DNA of 64,000 nt, from the NCBI GenBank assembly GCA_025517485.1, contig JAOPKB010000002.1:186001-250000 (forward strand), read 5' to 3'. This document shows, piece after piece, positions 42,623-50,332 of the stretch; the stretch's first letter is position 1; every line of letters starts with the position of its first letter. The translations under genes were made by a program, and so were the position numbers. The stretch comes from Natronoglomus mannanivorans (lineage in GTDB: Archaea > Halobacteriota > Halobacteria > Halobacteriales > Natrialbaceae). Under the pieces are notes generated by a model that worked only from the letters and a program-made list of their open reading frames with translations, was not told the origin of the DNA and searched no databases.

Positions 42623-43013
42623 CGCTATCACCGCGTTCACGTTCATCTACACCGTGCTCGCGCACGTACGCATCCGGGTCTGGCCCGAGACAGGTCGTGA
42701 CCAGTTCGCCGCGGTCGACGATCATCGGGACAGTCGTGGGGTCGGTCTCGAGATCGTTCGATTCGAACTCGAATCCGAACAACTCGCGCCGGACGTACTC
42801 GACTTCCGCCCGGATCTCGCGGCAGTGGCGCGTGGCGTCGCTGTCTTCTCCGATGGTCTCGAGTAGCTTCCGAGCCTGCCGGTCGATTACTTGCAGGCGG
42901 TAGCGAGAGAGCGCGTCGGTGCCGCCGTCGGGGAGGGCTCGAGTTACAATCGTTTCGTTCGATACATCTGATTGGTCGGGGCTTTCAAGGCCCCGTGAAT
43001 CGTCGGTATACAT
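42615..43013 (-). CDS. 132-aa acidic hypothetical protein
   Basis: The protein starts MYTDDSRGLESPDQSDVSNE and has a central helical part (RYRLQVIDRQARKLLETIGE). A long Asp/Glu-rich C terminus ends RERGDSDD. It is first in the operon with the 85-aa and coiled-coil proteins. About 230 bp of non-coding sequence separate it from the divergent winged-helix gene at 43243. The function is unknown. Confidence 0.6.
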   Translation of the reverse strand: MYTDDSRGLESPDQSDVSNETIVTRALPDGGTDALSRYRLQVIDRQARKLLETIGEDSDATRHCREIRAEVEYVRRELFGFEFESNDLETDPTTVPMIVDRGELVTTCLGPDPDAYVREHGVDERERGDSDD

Positions 43014-43149
43014 GCTTCCGTAGTTGGGATACGGGAGCGTCTCGCGACACCGGTGGGCCTAACACCGGGTCGCATTTTACGGACCGCACGAGTGTTTAGT
43101 CCGTCTACCGCTTCCGTGAGATATATTGGCAGCGCCATTCACTTATATC

Positions 43150-43189
43150 TTAGCGCATCTATACTACTGATTGATTGAGAATGCGCTAA
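43150..43189. promoter_or_regulatory. Inverted repeat TTAGCGCAT / ATGCGCTAA (candidate operator)
   Basis: Perfect 9-bp arms at 43150-43158 and 43181-43189 are separated by 22 bp, about two helical turns centre to centre plus one. They sit just after a TATATCT box and 54 bases before the winged-helix gene start. Such a layout suits self-regulation by a dimeric winged-helix protein. Confidence 0.5.
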
Positions 43190-43242
43190 AATCCTGCAGA
43201 ACCAATTCATGTTAATGCACAGGAGTGGGAGAACAGCAGCGA

Positions 43243-43524
43243 ATGCGTCCCCGTCCAGAGTGGATGTCGCTGAAAGACGGCCTTATCCTCGAGTTTCTCG
43301 AGACATACGACCTAGAGCTGCCAGCAAAACCGCTCTACCGAAATCTCAACCGTCATGGTCATGAAATCGGTTATTCGACCGTAAGACTCCGACTCAGTGA
43401 GTTAGAGGCCCACGGACTCCTCGAAAAGGTCGACGAGGCGGGCTACTACCAGATCAGTGAGAAAGGTCGTGCCTATCTCGCAGGCGAACTCGAGGCGAGT
43501 GATCTCGTCGAAGACTGTGAGTGA
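43243..43524 (+). CDS. Winged-helix regulator, paralogue 1
   Basis: The 93-residue protein starts MRPRPEWMSLKDGLILEFLE and has the winged-helix elements LYRNLNRHGHEIGYSTVRLR and ELEAHGLLEKVDEAGYYQIS. The C terminus is YLAGELEASDLVEDCE. A GTG at 43225 is an alternative start, but MRPRPEW aligns with MRVRVPW of the next gene. It is likely a small DNA-binding repressor or activator like PhiH1-type regulators. A 9-bp inverted repeat precedes it. Confidence 0.75.
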   Translation: MRPRPEWMSLKDGLILEFLETYDLELPAKPLYRNLNRHGHEIGYSTVRLRLSELEAHGLLEKVDEAGYYQISEKGRAYLAGELEASDLVEDCE

Positions 43525-43607
43525 CGGCCTCGAAGCGCTCGATCTCGAGGCGTTCACGGAGAGATCAATTCGATACGATTAATCACTGAGCGAGAGGAAC
43601 TGAAAAT

Positions 43608-43913
43608 ATGAGGGTCCGTGTACCGTGGATGAACGAGGTCGACGACGCGATTCTCGAGTATCTGCAAGAACTAGAGACTGAGACGGGACATCGGGCCTCC
43701 CTACCGCCGACCGCCATCTGGTTCAATCTCGTCGAACAACTCGGCGTCCTCGATCGGAGCCAAAACACTATTTCTCGCCGGATGAATGTCCTCAGCCAAG
43801 CCGAACTTCTCGAGAAGACCGATGAGAAACGAGGGTACTACAAACTCACCGATCACGGGATTGCCTATCTCGAGGGAGAACTCGAGGCGAGCGATCTGAG
43901 TCGTGAGGACTAA
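43608..43913 (+). CDS. Winged-helix regulator, paralogue 2
   Basis: The 101-residue protein starts MRVRVPWMNEVDDAILEYLQ and has the same plan as the gene at 43243. The recognition region is QNTISRRMNVLSQAELLEKT, the wing is KRGYYKLTDHG and the tail YLEGELEASDLSRED is nearly identical. It differs in an insert (ETETGHRASLPPTAIWFNL). The two genes are 83 bp apart on the same strand and arose by duplication; their targets are unknown. Confidence 0.75.
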   Translation: MRVRVPWMNEVDDAILEYLQELETETGHRASLPPTAIWFNLVEQLGVLDRSQNTISRRMNVLSQAELLEKTDEKRGYYKLTDHGIAYLEGELEASDLSRED

Positions 43914-44019
43914 CGAGAGCGACGGAACCGGTTCCCCATTGATCTAGATCTCAGTACGGAAATACGGGTTCTGTATTCAGAATCATCCGTGAAATTTGCT
44001 CTTGGTATAGGTCATACCG

Positions 44020-44172
44020 CTATCGAGGCTCACTCCTCGGGCGTTCCTGATACTCGTCTCCAAAAAATCGTTTCAATGCTAGTGTCGTTCCGGCGTATGA
44101 CGCGGCCACGACAGCGACGAGGAACACTAATCCGATAAGGGCGGTATAGCTGAACAGGACTTCTAACACCAT
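44020..44172 (-). CDS. 50-aa single-pass membrane microprotein
   Basis: The ATG at 44170-44172 reads MVLEVLFSYTALIGLVFLVA and continues through VVAASYAGTTLALKRFFGDE to TAG at 44020. It has one strong membrane helix followed by a charged tail. It is short and without known relatives, so it is proposed only on coding plausibility and an AT-rich upstream region. Confidence 0.45.
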   Translation of the reverse strand: MVLEVLFSYTALIGLVFLVAVVAASYAGTTLALKRFFGDEYQERPRSEPR

Positions 44173-44235
44173 ATCTTATGATTACATAACATTGATAAAA
44201 AGTGCAGCGATTGTTCAGTTCGCAGACCAGACTAA

Positions 44236-44257
44236 GCAAAGGGTCACCCTTCTTTGC
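44236..44257 (+). repeat. GCAAA-N12-TTTGC repeat, copy 1
   Basis: This is the core of a larger conserved stretch (44219-44265) also found at 47240 and 49019. It lies 100 bases before a small regulator gene. Confidence 0.7.
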
Positions 44258-44356
44258 ATCCTGTTAAGTACAGAATACTTAGATGTCGTTCGAGTAGAAA
44301 CATACCAATATATGTTGGCACCATACTTACAACTATTCTCCGTCCCATACAAGCTA

Positions 44357-44644
44357 ATGGACGAATCCCTTCGTGTATTAGCGGACGTTCAACGTCGGCG
44401 GATACTCGATGAGTTACTTACCCCTTCTCTACAAGCAGACGGTGGTGAAGAAACGATATATCCTCTAGAGGAATTTCCGGAAGAACATCAGATTGAACTA
44501 TATCACAACCATCTTCCTCTACTTGCAGAGGCTGGTTTCATCGATTGGAACCAAAATACAGGTGCAGTGACACGCGGTCCTCGATTTAACGAAATTAGCC
44601 CTCTTCTTGAGCGGATCGAAAATCAGGCTCGACCGAATCTGTGA
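44357..44644 (+). CDS. DUF7344-type small winged-helix regulator
   Basis: The 95-residue protein starts MDESLRVLADVQRRRILDEL, the standard opening of haloarchaeal DUF7344/ArsR-like regulators, and continues LYHNHLPLLAEAGFIDWNQN with the typical late wing. It probably regulates a nearby gene; the target is unknown. The frame is open upstream from 44192, and a Met at 44312 could be used. It is bracketed by repeat copies 1 and 2. Confidence 0.65.
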   Translation: MDESLRVLADVQRRRILDELLTPSLQADGGEETIYPLEEFPEEHQIELYHNHLPLLAEAGFIDWNQNTGAVTRGPRFNEISPLLERIENQARPNL

Positions 44645-44680
44645 ATTCTTCTGCCATCGTTCAGTTTACATACGCAAATA

Positions 44681-44701
44681 GCAAATCACTCCCGCCTTTA
44701 C
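44681..44701 (+). repeat. GCAAA-N11-TTTAC repeat, copy 2 (variant)
   Basis: This copy has TTTAC instead of TTTGC. The flanking bases to 44735 match copy 4 at 47863 closely, including CCGATTTCAGACCGACT and CGCGCCCGGTA. Confidence 0.65.
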
Positions 44702-44824
44702 AACCGATTTCAGACCGACTCACGCGCCCGGTACAGAGCGCGAATGGAGCAGTTACTACTCAGTTGGAGACGGACAGTGCGTTCGACCCACAATAATAAA
44801 TCACCAGTGCTCGGAATATGGGGT

Positions 44825-45100
44825 ATGAGCGAAGAATTTGAACAGGGCGATGAGGTTGAGGTCGCGTATGAATCAAAGCGGTCGGGGAATGTCGTCTCTA
44901 GAAAGGGTCCCGTTGTCCAAGTCCCTGAAGAGAACGGAACGACCGTGTTATTTGTCGAGACCGACGAAAATCAACTCACTGGCGTCAAATCCGAGTACGC
45001 ATTCAGTGTTTCTGTAACCAGTGAGAGCAACACTGAAGACGGCTCCCGAACGCAACGAATTGTTCCCCTCGGCCGCTTAGAGTCAGTTCACAGTAGATAG
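44825..45100 (+). CDS. 91-aa hypothetical protein
   Basis: The protein starts at the ATG at 44825 (MSEEFEQGDEVEVAYESKRS). It looks like a small all-beta domain (SH3-like pattern: GDEVEV, GPVVQVPEENGTTVLFVET). It has no cysteine or membrane part. The upstream Met at 44744 is not preferred. It stands alone in the repeat-rich region, and its role is unknown. Confidence 0.55.
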   Translation: MSEEFEQGDEVEVAYESKRSGNVVSRKGPVVQVPEENGTTVLFVETDENQLTGVKSEYAFSVSVTSESNTEDGSRTQRIVPLGRLESVHSR

Positions 45101-45206
45101 CACCACTGTCACGGTATCCAGAATCACCCCGGAAACAAACGGGAAGGACAGGTTAAGTCGGTAACAGTGCAGCAATCAGTCCCTCCGATAGCTGTCAAAA
45201 GAAGCC

Positions 45207-45233
45207 TGCTGAATATATCCTCTATATTCAGCA
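45207..45233. repeat. 11-bp perfect inverted repeat TGCTGAATATA/TATATTCAGCA
   Basis: The arms (45207-45217 and 45223-45233) are separated by TCCTC. It is a strong hairpin in the non-coding gap 45101-45514. It could be an operator, a small mobile-element end or a dispersed haloarchaeal repeat. Nothing else in the gap is recognised. Confidence 0.6.
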
Positions 45234-45514
45234 AACATATCCGACCAGTTTTTGTGAAACGATAGAAACAACATACTTAGTGATTATATGACCAAATGAC
45301 TCTGTTGAAATCCTCTTCTTTAGAGCGTTATTCACGTGAATCTACTGTACACTACACGTGCGAACTGACCACTGGGAGTCCTACCAGATTTGGATAATTC
45401 GAGCGAAGTTCGCTCTCGGGCTCCGGTTGGTCTCCTGTCGATGGAGAGCGCTATTCCTTTCCGGTGTAAGTAGAGTGCGCCAACGTTTATTAAGAGCTGT
45501 TGAGAACCCGTTGT

Positions 45515-46057
45515 ATGACAATCGCCCAACGGATCGGAGCGGCGGCGAACAGGCCAGCGGTCGCAGGGGCGGTATTCGGACTCGGAGCGATCGTGTACAT
45601 GGCGTGTTTCCTGCTGGTCGTCTCTCCGTGGGGGCCACACACGTTCATCGTTTCGGGAGGATCGGTGGTCGCCGCCAGCGGGATCGCCACCGGCGCAGTC
45701 GGATGGGTCGTCTGGCGGGTGGCAGTGCCGCCGTCGGGCCTGCCACGGTACCGAACGTACGGGTTCCTCGGGTTCGGGGTCGGTATCGGTGCGTTCGTGA
45801 CTGCACCCCCGCTGGCGATGATACTGTGGTCGGGAGTCTTTTTTACAGGTGTCGTGACACAGGCAGGCATTCTGGCTCCGATCATCCTGGTGGGGTGGTT
45901 GTTCAACGCGCTCGCGTGGGGATTCGTCGGAACGCTGCTCGCGGTGGTGTTGACTGCTGGTCTTCCGCCCGTGTTTACCGCCGCCTTGGGTCTGCTGCTG
46001 GGCTACTTCGACCACCGATTTTCTGGCGATACGACAGAATTACGGGCGTACGAATAG
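45515..46057 (+). CDS. Multi-pass membrane protein, about five helices
   Basis: The 180-residue protein starts at the ATG at 45515 (MTIAQRIGAAANRPAVAGAV) and is almost wholly hydrophobic and Gly/Ala/Val-rich, with segments such as GFLGFGVGIGAFVTAPPLAM. It ends in a polar DHRFSGDTTELRAYE. It resembles haloarchaeal membrane proteins of unknown function of the DUF5518 style (see also 49628). Its 3' end converges with a lipoprotein fragment. Confidence 0.65.
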   Translation: MTIAQRIGAAANRPAVAGAVFGLGAIVYMACFLLVVSPWGPHTFIVSGGSVVAASGIATGAVGWVVWRVAVPPSGLPRYRTYGFLGFGVGIGAFVTAPPLAMILWSGVFFTGVVTQAGILAPIILVGWLFNALAWGFVGTLLAVVLTAGLPPVFTAALGLLLGYFDHRFSGDTTELRAYE

Positions 46058-46280
46058 CGAAGCCGAGTATCGCTCCGGTGAGCATCCGCCGAAAAACAAA
46101 TTCTTCCGAGCCCTCAACCAGAACGATGCCCTCCATAGGGGCTGTCCCGTACCACAGTTCGACCGTCCGATCCGTCTCTGCACCGTTCGTGACGTTCAGG
46201 TTGGGTTGGTTGTTGATGCTCCCGGACAGACTGCCCAGACAGCCAGCTAACGTGAGGACAATTACGGGGGTGAGGATCAC
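45975..46280 (-). pseudogene. Lipoprotein gene fragment, probably truncated
   Basis: The frame starts MILTPVIVLTLAGCLGSLSG with a lipobox LAGC and continues NVTNGAETDRTVELWYGTA. Then it drifts into sequence that overlaps the convergent membrane gene by 83 bp. The N-terminal 70 residues look like a genuine exported lipoprotein; the C-terminal 30 look like read-through. A short decayed gene is likely, with an IS fragment right behind it. Confidence 0.45.
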
Positions 46281-46333
46281 GCCAGCACTCTAGTGTCGCG
46301 ATCATGTGGTACATCGTTCACCTGTACTGGTCG

Positions 46334-46441
46334 TCAGATTGCTTGGTCAAGATTGTGGACGATACACGCAAGAGCGAGTTCACGGAACTGCTTCCACCAG
46401 CGCCGTGAACGGACGAACGCGCCGTACTTCCGCTTATAGCA
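46334..46441 (-). pseudogene. IS5-family transposase C-terminal remnant
   Basis: Read on the minus strand, the 35 codons up to the TGA at 46334-46336 give RKYGAFVRSRRWWKQFRELA and then LACIVHNLDQAI. This is the usual last part of haloarchaeal IS5-group transposases (a basic YG.. segment, WW, REL..., C.VHN). No upstream transposase frame remains, so only a scar of the element is left. Confidence 0.6.
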
Positions 46442-46550
46442 GGTGATACCTCGTCATCGCTTGCGTATCCGCCAGCGAGTGACCAAATTTCACGAGATAG
46501 TTATTTATCTTACATGAGTGGAGATTCACGATGGAGCGTGGTGCAAACCA

Positions 46551-47117
46551 ATGACCACCGAAACCGAACCAATCGACGGCATCTTGCGGAGAACAGTACT
46601 GAAAGCCAGCGCGGCAGCGGCGGGGGCGCTCACCCTGAGCGGGACAACGGCCGCCGACGAAGACGACGAGGAGGACGACTACGACGAGAACGACGACGAG
46701 GTCGAGGTAGACGAACCTGATGGCTTCGACGTCGAAGTGATCGCGGAGCACGCGCCCTTCGCCGACGAGGTGGCGGCGACGTTCGAGGTGACCTACGACG
46801 ACGCGGACGAGCCGATCACCGTCGACCTCGACGACGCGTCGACCGTCATCCTCGCCGAGGCGACGTGGGAGGAGGGCGCGGAGTCCGGGTGGCATCGCCA
46901 CCCCGGGATGTCCATCGTCCGTATGATCGAGGGCGAAATCGAGCACACGATGGAAGACGACTGCGTCCCGCGGACGTACTCGGCGGGCGATGCGTGGATC
47001 GACCCCGGCCACGTCCACAAAGCCGACAGCGAAGAGGGCGCGCTCGCACACGTCACCTTCCTCGGGATCCCCGACGGTGAACCAGCGACGGAGTGGGTCG
47101 AGCCGGTCGAGTGCTGA
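46551..47117 (+). CDS. Tat-exported cupin-domain protein
   Basis: The 188-residue protein begins MTTETEPIDGILRRTVLKAS followed by AAAAGALTLSG, a twin-arginine signal that should export a folded protein. After an acidic linker (DEDDEEDDYDEN) comes a cupin barrel with SGWHRHPGMSIV and GEIEHTMEDD, and DPGHVHKADS. The His/Glu set is a metal-binding site. It could be a metal-dependent enzyme or sensor at the cell surface. The signal is nearly identical to that of 52834. The ATG at 46551 is fixed by the signal. Confidence 0.75.
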   Translation: MTTETEPIDGILRRTVLKASAAAAGALTLSGTTAADEDDEEDDYDENDDEVEVDEPDGFDVEVIAEHAPFADEVAATFEVTYDDADEPITVDLDDASTVILAEATWEEGAESGWHRHPGMSIVRMIEGEIEHTMEDDCVPRTYSAGDAWIDPGHVHKADSEEGALAHVTFLGIPDGEPATEWVEPVEC

Positions 47118-47252
47118 TAGCCTACCCCTCCGATCACCGCCCTCCGTAGATCGAACGTTCGTGCCACACTCGCGCATTGTATTCAGTACGCTGCTACGAA
47201 CTGCACTCGAGCCTGATAGAACACTTGCTGATCGATAAGCAGTTCACACTAA

Positions 47253-47274
47253 GCAAAGGGTCGCCTTTCTTTGC
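47253..47274 (+). repeat. GCAAA-N12-TTTGC repeat, copy 3
   Basis: This copy lies inside the longer conserved stretch 47240-47292, which also matches 44219 and 49019. It stands before a convergent DUF7344-like regulator gene. Confidence 0.75.
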
Positions 47275-47352
47275 AACCTGTTTCGGTCAGGATACCGTGT
47301 TCAGAACAGATGAAGGACTTACCGCATCGGTATGTTCAATATAGAGTGGTTG

Positions 47353-47739
47353 TCAGTTCATCTCTTCCAGAAACTCGTTAACGGGTTCCGTTTCCAATAT
47401 TTTGACGGTTTCCAGAGCAGGTGTTAGATCGTCACAAATTGGAGTCGGTGTTATCGCTCTGGTCTCCTGATCGTAGTCGATCAGATGGAAATCAACCAGC
47501 CGTGGGACAACAGTGTGATGAAGCATAACTTCGTCACTACTACTGTCGAAATAGTCAGTAATCTCCTCCAGATGAACAGTCCCTCCCCGTTCCGTCAAGA
47601 GATACAGTACGTAACGAGTTTGTTCGTTGGTAAGGAGCTGGAAGAAATCACCACTATCTATCGGAAGGTCAGTTGAGAACTCGAAATCCGATACCGTGGC
47701 ATCGACAGTAGTAGCGTATGGCTCATTATCAGTTCCCAT
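47353..47739 (-). CDS. DUF7344-type winged-helix regulator
   Basis: The 128-residue protein has an N-terminal Thr/Ser-rich 25-residue tail. A winged-helix domain follows with FFQLLTNEQTRYVLYLLTER, VHLEEITDYFDSSSDEV and HHTVVPRLVDFHLIDYDQET. It probably binds DNA as a dimer and regulates a nearby gene. It is bracketed by repeat copies 3 and 4, as the regulator at 44357 is bracketed by copies 1 and 2, but lies on the other strand. Confidence 0.7.
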   Translation of the reverse strand: MGTDNEPYATTVDATVSDFEFSTDLPIDSGDFFQLLTNEQTRYVLYLLTERGGTVHLEEITDYFDSSSDEVMLHHTVVPRLVDFHLIDYDQETRAITPTPICDDLTPALETVKILETEPVNEFLEEMN

Positions 47740-47862
47740 AGCAAAAACAGGCGATGTAGAAGTGATAACCGCTTATCCAAACGGTGTTGGCTGTGAGAAT
47801 ACGCGTGAATCAAAGAAGAGACTTCGAGTTGATTCAAACTGATCAGTTCGCATACGCACATC

Positions 47863-47883
47863 GCAAATCACTCCCGCCTTTGC
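47863..47883 (+). repeat. GCAAA-N11-TTTGC repeat, copy 4
   Basis: This copy is part of a stretch (47843-47918) that matches 44655-44735. The flanks carry GTTCGCATACGCA on the left and CCGATTTCAGACCGACT on the right. Confidence 0.75.
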
Positions 47884-47939
47884 AACCGATTTCAGACCGA
47901 CTTACGCGCCCGGTATAGGTGAAGGATGTACAATAGCGA

Positions 47940-48128
47940 TCATTTGATTTTCTTCTCTGGGATGACGGGAGTACCCGTATTTTTGATTATTCGAAACTGT
48001 GTTGATCCACATTGACAGCCAGTGCTCCCGATCGGTTGAATCGTCCCGTCGCACCATTTTCGAGCCGCATAGACGGAATCGCAGGTGCGACATGCAGCGA
48101 CTGTTCGTTCAATCTCTCCATTGGGCAT
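47940..48128 (-). CDS. 62-aa zinc-binding microprotein
   Basis: The protein starts at the ATG at 48128 (MPNGEIERTVAACRTCDSVY). It contains CRTC, KWC and CQC cysteines (ARKWCDGTI, STGCQCGSTQ), giving a rubredoxin-like or double-knuckle zinc site. It is soluble, with a basic C terminus. The function is unknown. The longer frame to 48161 is not preferred. Confidence 0.55.
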   Translation of the reverse strand: MPNGEIERTVAACRTCDSVYAARKWCDGTIQPIGSTGCQCGSTQFRIIKNTGTPVIPEKKIK

Positions 48129-48315
48129 AGCAGAAGTAACGTCTCGAATACGGATTAACACTACAGATTTTCACACCACTCCGGTTTTTGATTAAGTGAG
48201 AGACAGCTTGTGGCAGTCGCTCAGTAAGGTGAGATAGGTAACGAACGGAGGTCACTCAAATCATCCCGTGAGTTTAGCGTGAATATTTGTGTAGTCATCT
48301 CGTTGGGAACCTAGA

Positions 48316-49014
48316 ATGAACCGTCGACAGCTTCTCACTGTGAGTGCCTCGAGTGTTCTCCTCGGGACGGGCGGCTGTCTTACTAATCTCGGATCGTGGG
48401 ACGAGGAGAGTACCGAGAACGATGTCCCGGGATGTATGCAAAAAGAGAAGTGGACTACCGACATCACTGCCGGGCCAGCAGCTCCCGACCCGAACTCGAT
48501 TGCTGGTCGCCGTGACTGTGCGAACGCGACTCGCCCAGAACCGACTGGGGATGTTTGTAAGACGATCGAACTCGAGCGTGAGGACGGTGAAATCAATGAA
48601 TTTCATAGCACCGGCGTCGAACCATATCCCGATCCACCGACGGCCTTCGACGAGGGGTCGCTGACGGAGTACGTACACGAGTATGAACGGGCCTATTCGA
48701 AAAACGGGGCCGTGTCGAAATATGATTATTCAGGAAATGCGGTGAGCGTCGCGGTTGGGATCGATGAGCGCGAGACGCAGGTACTCGACTACAACGACAA
48801 AATCACCGTCGTCCAGATCGAGTTCGGTGTCGGTGTCGAAACCCGTCATTCGGACGGCGGCGGGATCGCCAGCGATCAACTCGGCGAAGTTGCGGTATAC
48901 GCAATCGACAAGTCAGGAATCGTCCGGACAGATGCTGAGTACACGCACGACGAAATTATCGCCGACAAGATACCTGATCTGGTCGAAGAGGGTACTCTAC
49001 TCGAATGCTTTTGA
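48316..49014 (+). CDS. Exported lipoprotein, 232 aa
   Basis: The protein starts MNRRQLLTVSASSVLLGTGG and has the lipobox GGC directly after, so it is Tat-exported and lipid-anchored. The mature part has four or five cysteines (VPGC, RDCAN, DVCKTI, LLECF at the end), suggesting disulfides, and a Tyr-rich central segment. No known enzyme motif is seen. ATG 48316 is given by the signal. The upstream 187 bp are non-coding. Confidence 0.75.
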   Translation: MNRRQLLTVSASSVLLGTGGCLTNLGSWDEESTENDVPGCMQKEKWTTDITAGPAAPDPNSIAGRRDCANATRPEPTGDVCKTIELEREDGEINEFHSTGVEPYPDPPTAFDEGSLTEYVHEYERAYSKNGAVSKYDYSGNAVSVAVGIDERETQVLDYNDKITVVQIEFGVGVETRHSDGGGIASDQLGEVAVYAIDKSGIVRTDAEYTHDEIIADKIPDLVEEGTLLECF

Positions 49015-49035
49015 TTGATTCGCAGACCAGACTAA

Positions 49036-49057
49036 GCAAAGGGCCGCCTTTCTTTGC
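49036..49057 (+). repeat. GCAAA-N12-TTTGC repeat, copy 5
   Basis: This copy lies inside 49019-49075, the third occurrence of the stretch starting TTCGCAGACCAGACTAAG. It begins right after the lipoprotein gene ends. Confidence 0.75.
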
Positions 49058-49096
49058 AGCCTGTTTCGGTCAGAAGACGGTGTTCAGTACAGGCGG

Positions 49097-49283
49097 AGAA
49101 CTGTGCACCCTCCGCGAGCGACCGACGGGAGCGAGCGGGCCGACGACTGACCCGTAGGGGAGGGAGGAGTGCTTTTCATCGAAGCTAAGCGGGAGTTTCG
49201 CTCCCGCGAGGTCCGAGAGAGCTTTGCTCTCTCGAGATTTTGCCGAGGGCGCGCCGAGGCGCGCCCGTAGCGCAAAAGTTCGG
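49097..49283 (+). repeat. Hairpin-rich intergenic repeat C, copy 1
   Basis: The 187-bp non-coding stretch contains several short inverted repeats (GCGGGAGTTTCGCTCCCGC; GAGAGCTTTGCTCTCTC; GCGCGCCGAGGCGCGC) and is closely related to 52533-52680. It may be a MITE-like or structured element. Confidence 0.65.
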
Positions 49284-49299
49284 TTTGCAGCGACACGTA

Positions 49300-49321
49300 G
49301 CAAATCGTCTCTGTTCTTTGC
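49300..49321 (+). repeat. GCAAA-N12-TTTGC repeat, copy 6
   Basis: This copy follows repeat C. The flanks GTAGCAAAT and CTGTTCTTTGCAG match copy 7 at 52471. Confidence 0.7.
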
Positions 49322-49365
49322 AGCGGTTTTTAGACCGGTTGCTTCGATGAGTATCGGTGAAGAAC

Positions 49366-49545
49366 TTACAAGAGTGACTCCTCGTCGAGTCGACGGTCGT
49401 ACTCGGATTTCATTACGTGGAGGGTGAGAAGCACCGGGAAGAGAAGGAGTGGCCACCACCACTGAACCATCAGAACGAGGAGAGTGAACTGCACGGCAAA
49501 GAGCATTAATAGAATATCTCTCTGTCTCTCGGTATCCATGGACAT
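49366..49545 (-). CDS. 59-aa two-helix membrane protein
   Basis: The protein starts at the ATG at 49545 (MSMDTERQRDILLMLFAVQF) and has a Trp-rich membrane hairpin (LMVQWWWPLLLFPVLLTLHV). A charged tail ends RRLDEESLL. An ATG at 49539 is equally possible. It is a small membrane protein without known function. Confidence 0.55.
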   Translation of the reverse strand: MSMDTERQRDILLMLFAVQFTLLVLMVQWWWPLLLFPVLLTLHVMKSEYDRRLDEESLL

Positions 49546-49627
49546 CACCCCATTATTTTGAGGTGTTTGTGATGTGTATTTTGATTCGAACTGATCACTT
49601 CGCACGAGCACTAACTCAGTCAAGGAA

Positions 49628-50074
49628 TCATGACGCGCTCGCGCCAGTGGTCCATCGTGAGGCGACCGCGTTTGCAACCCAACCGCCGGCACGTCCGAAT
49701 CCGAGACCAAACAGCGGGGCGACACAGAGGACCAACCCACTGGCGAAGACCCAGAACACGACTCTGGACAGTGGCCACGCCGCCATCGTCCCGCTGATCG
49801 CGCCACTGACGACTGTCACGACGAGCGCGAGCACTGCGAGGGCACCGCCGAGAAAACCAGCGCGGAGGCCGGCAGCATCCGGATCCGTCGAGTAGATCGC
49901 GGCGACAACTCCTGCGATGAACGCACCGATGATCATGACACCGCCGCCGACGGTCGCCTCCGAGTTCGGCACCCAGTTTACAACGACGCCGACGGGCAGC
50001 GAGGCTATCGCGCCGACGAACGCGAATCGCCACGCCGTAGAGAGAACGGGGATGCGAAGCGGTGACGTCACCAT
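49628..50074 (-). CDS. DUF5518-like membrane protein
   Basis: The 148-residue protein starts MVTSPLRIPVLSTAWRFAFV and has four membrane segments, with motifs GAFIAGVVAA and RAGFLGGALAVLALVVT typical of the haloarchaeal DUF5518 group. It ends in a short polar tail. The role is unknown; this family often accompanies secreted redox proteins. It precedes the IS-end copy at 50102 by 27 bp. Confidence 0.65.
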   Translation of the reverse strand: MVTSPLRIPVLSTAWRFAFVGAIASLPVGVVVNWVPNSEATVGGGVMIIGAFIAGVVAAIYSTDPDAAGLRAGFLGGALAVLALVVTVVSGAISGTMAAWPLSRVVFWVFASGLVLCVAPLFGLGFGRAGGWVANAVASRWTTGASAS

Positions 50075-50101
50075 TCGGTTCTATAATTGTTCTCGAGATA
50101 G

Positions 50102-50160
50102 CATATAATTTCCCCACGGTCGAACGACGAGAGTTTCGACGAGTACTCGAGCGCTGGTAC
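50102..50160 (+). repeat. Solo ISH3-type end, copy 1
   Basis: The first 50 bases match 52394-52443 exactly, and with nine further bases the match extends to 59 nt with two differences. In the second location the sequence follows an ISH3-like transposase fragment, so this copy is probably a left-behind IS terminus. Confidence 0.6.
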
Positions 50161-50332
50161 AGAGGTGCAAGGAGAAAGGCCACGACGGATGTCGTGGGTG
50201 GATGTCAAGTCCGTTCTTGCAGCCAATCTCAGACTGACACTTGCGCTCAGTACAGGTATGAAACAGTCTCGCCAGCGTTCGACCCAGAAGCTGACAAAAA
50301 ATGGCGTATCATGTCGGAAAATGGTCGACCGT

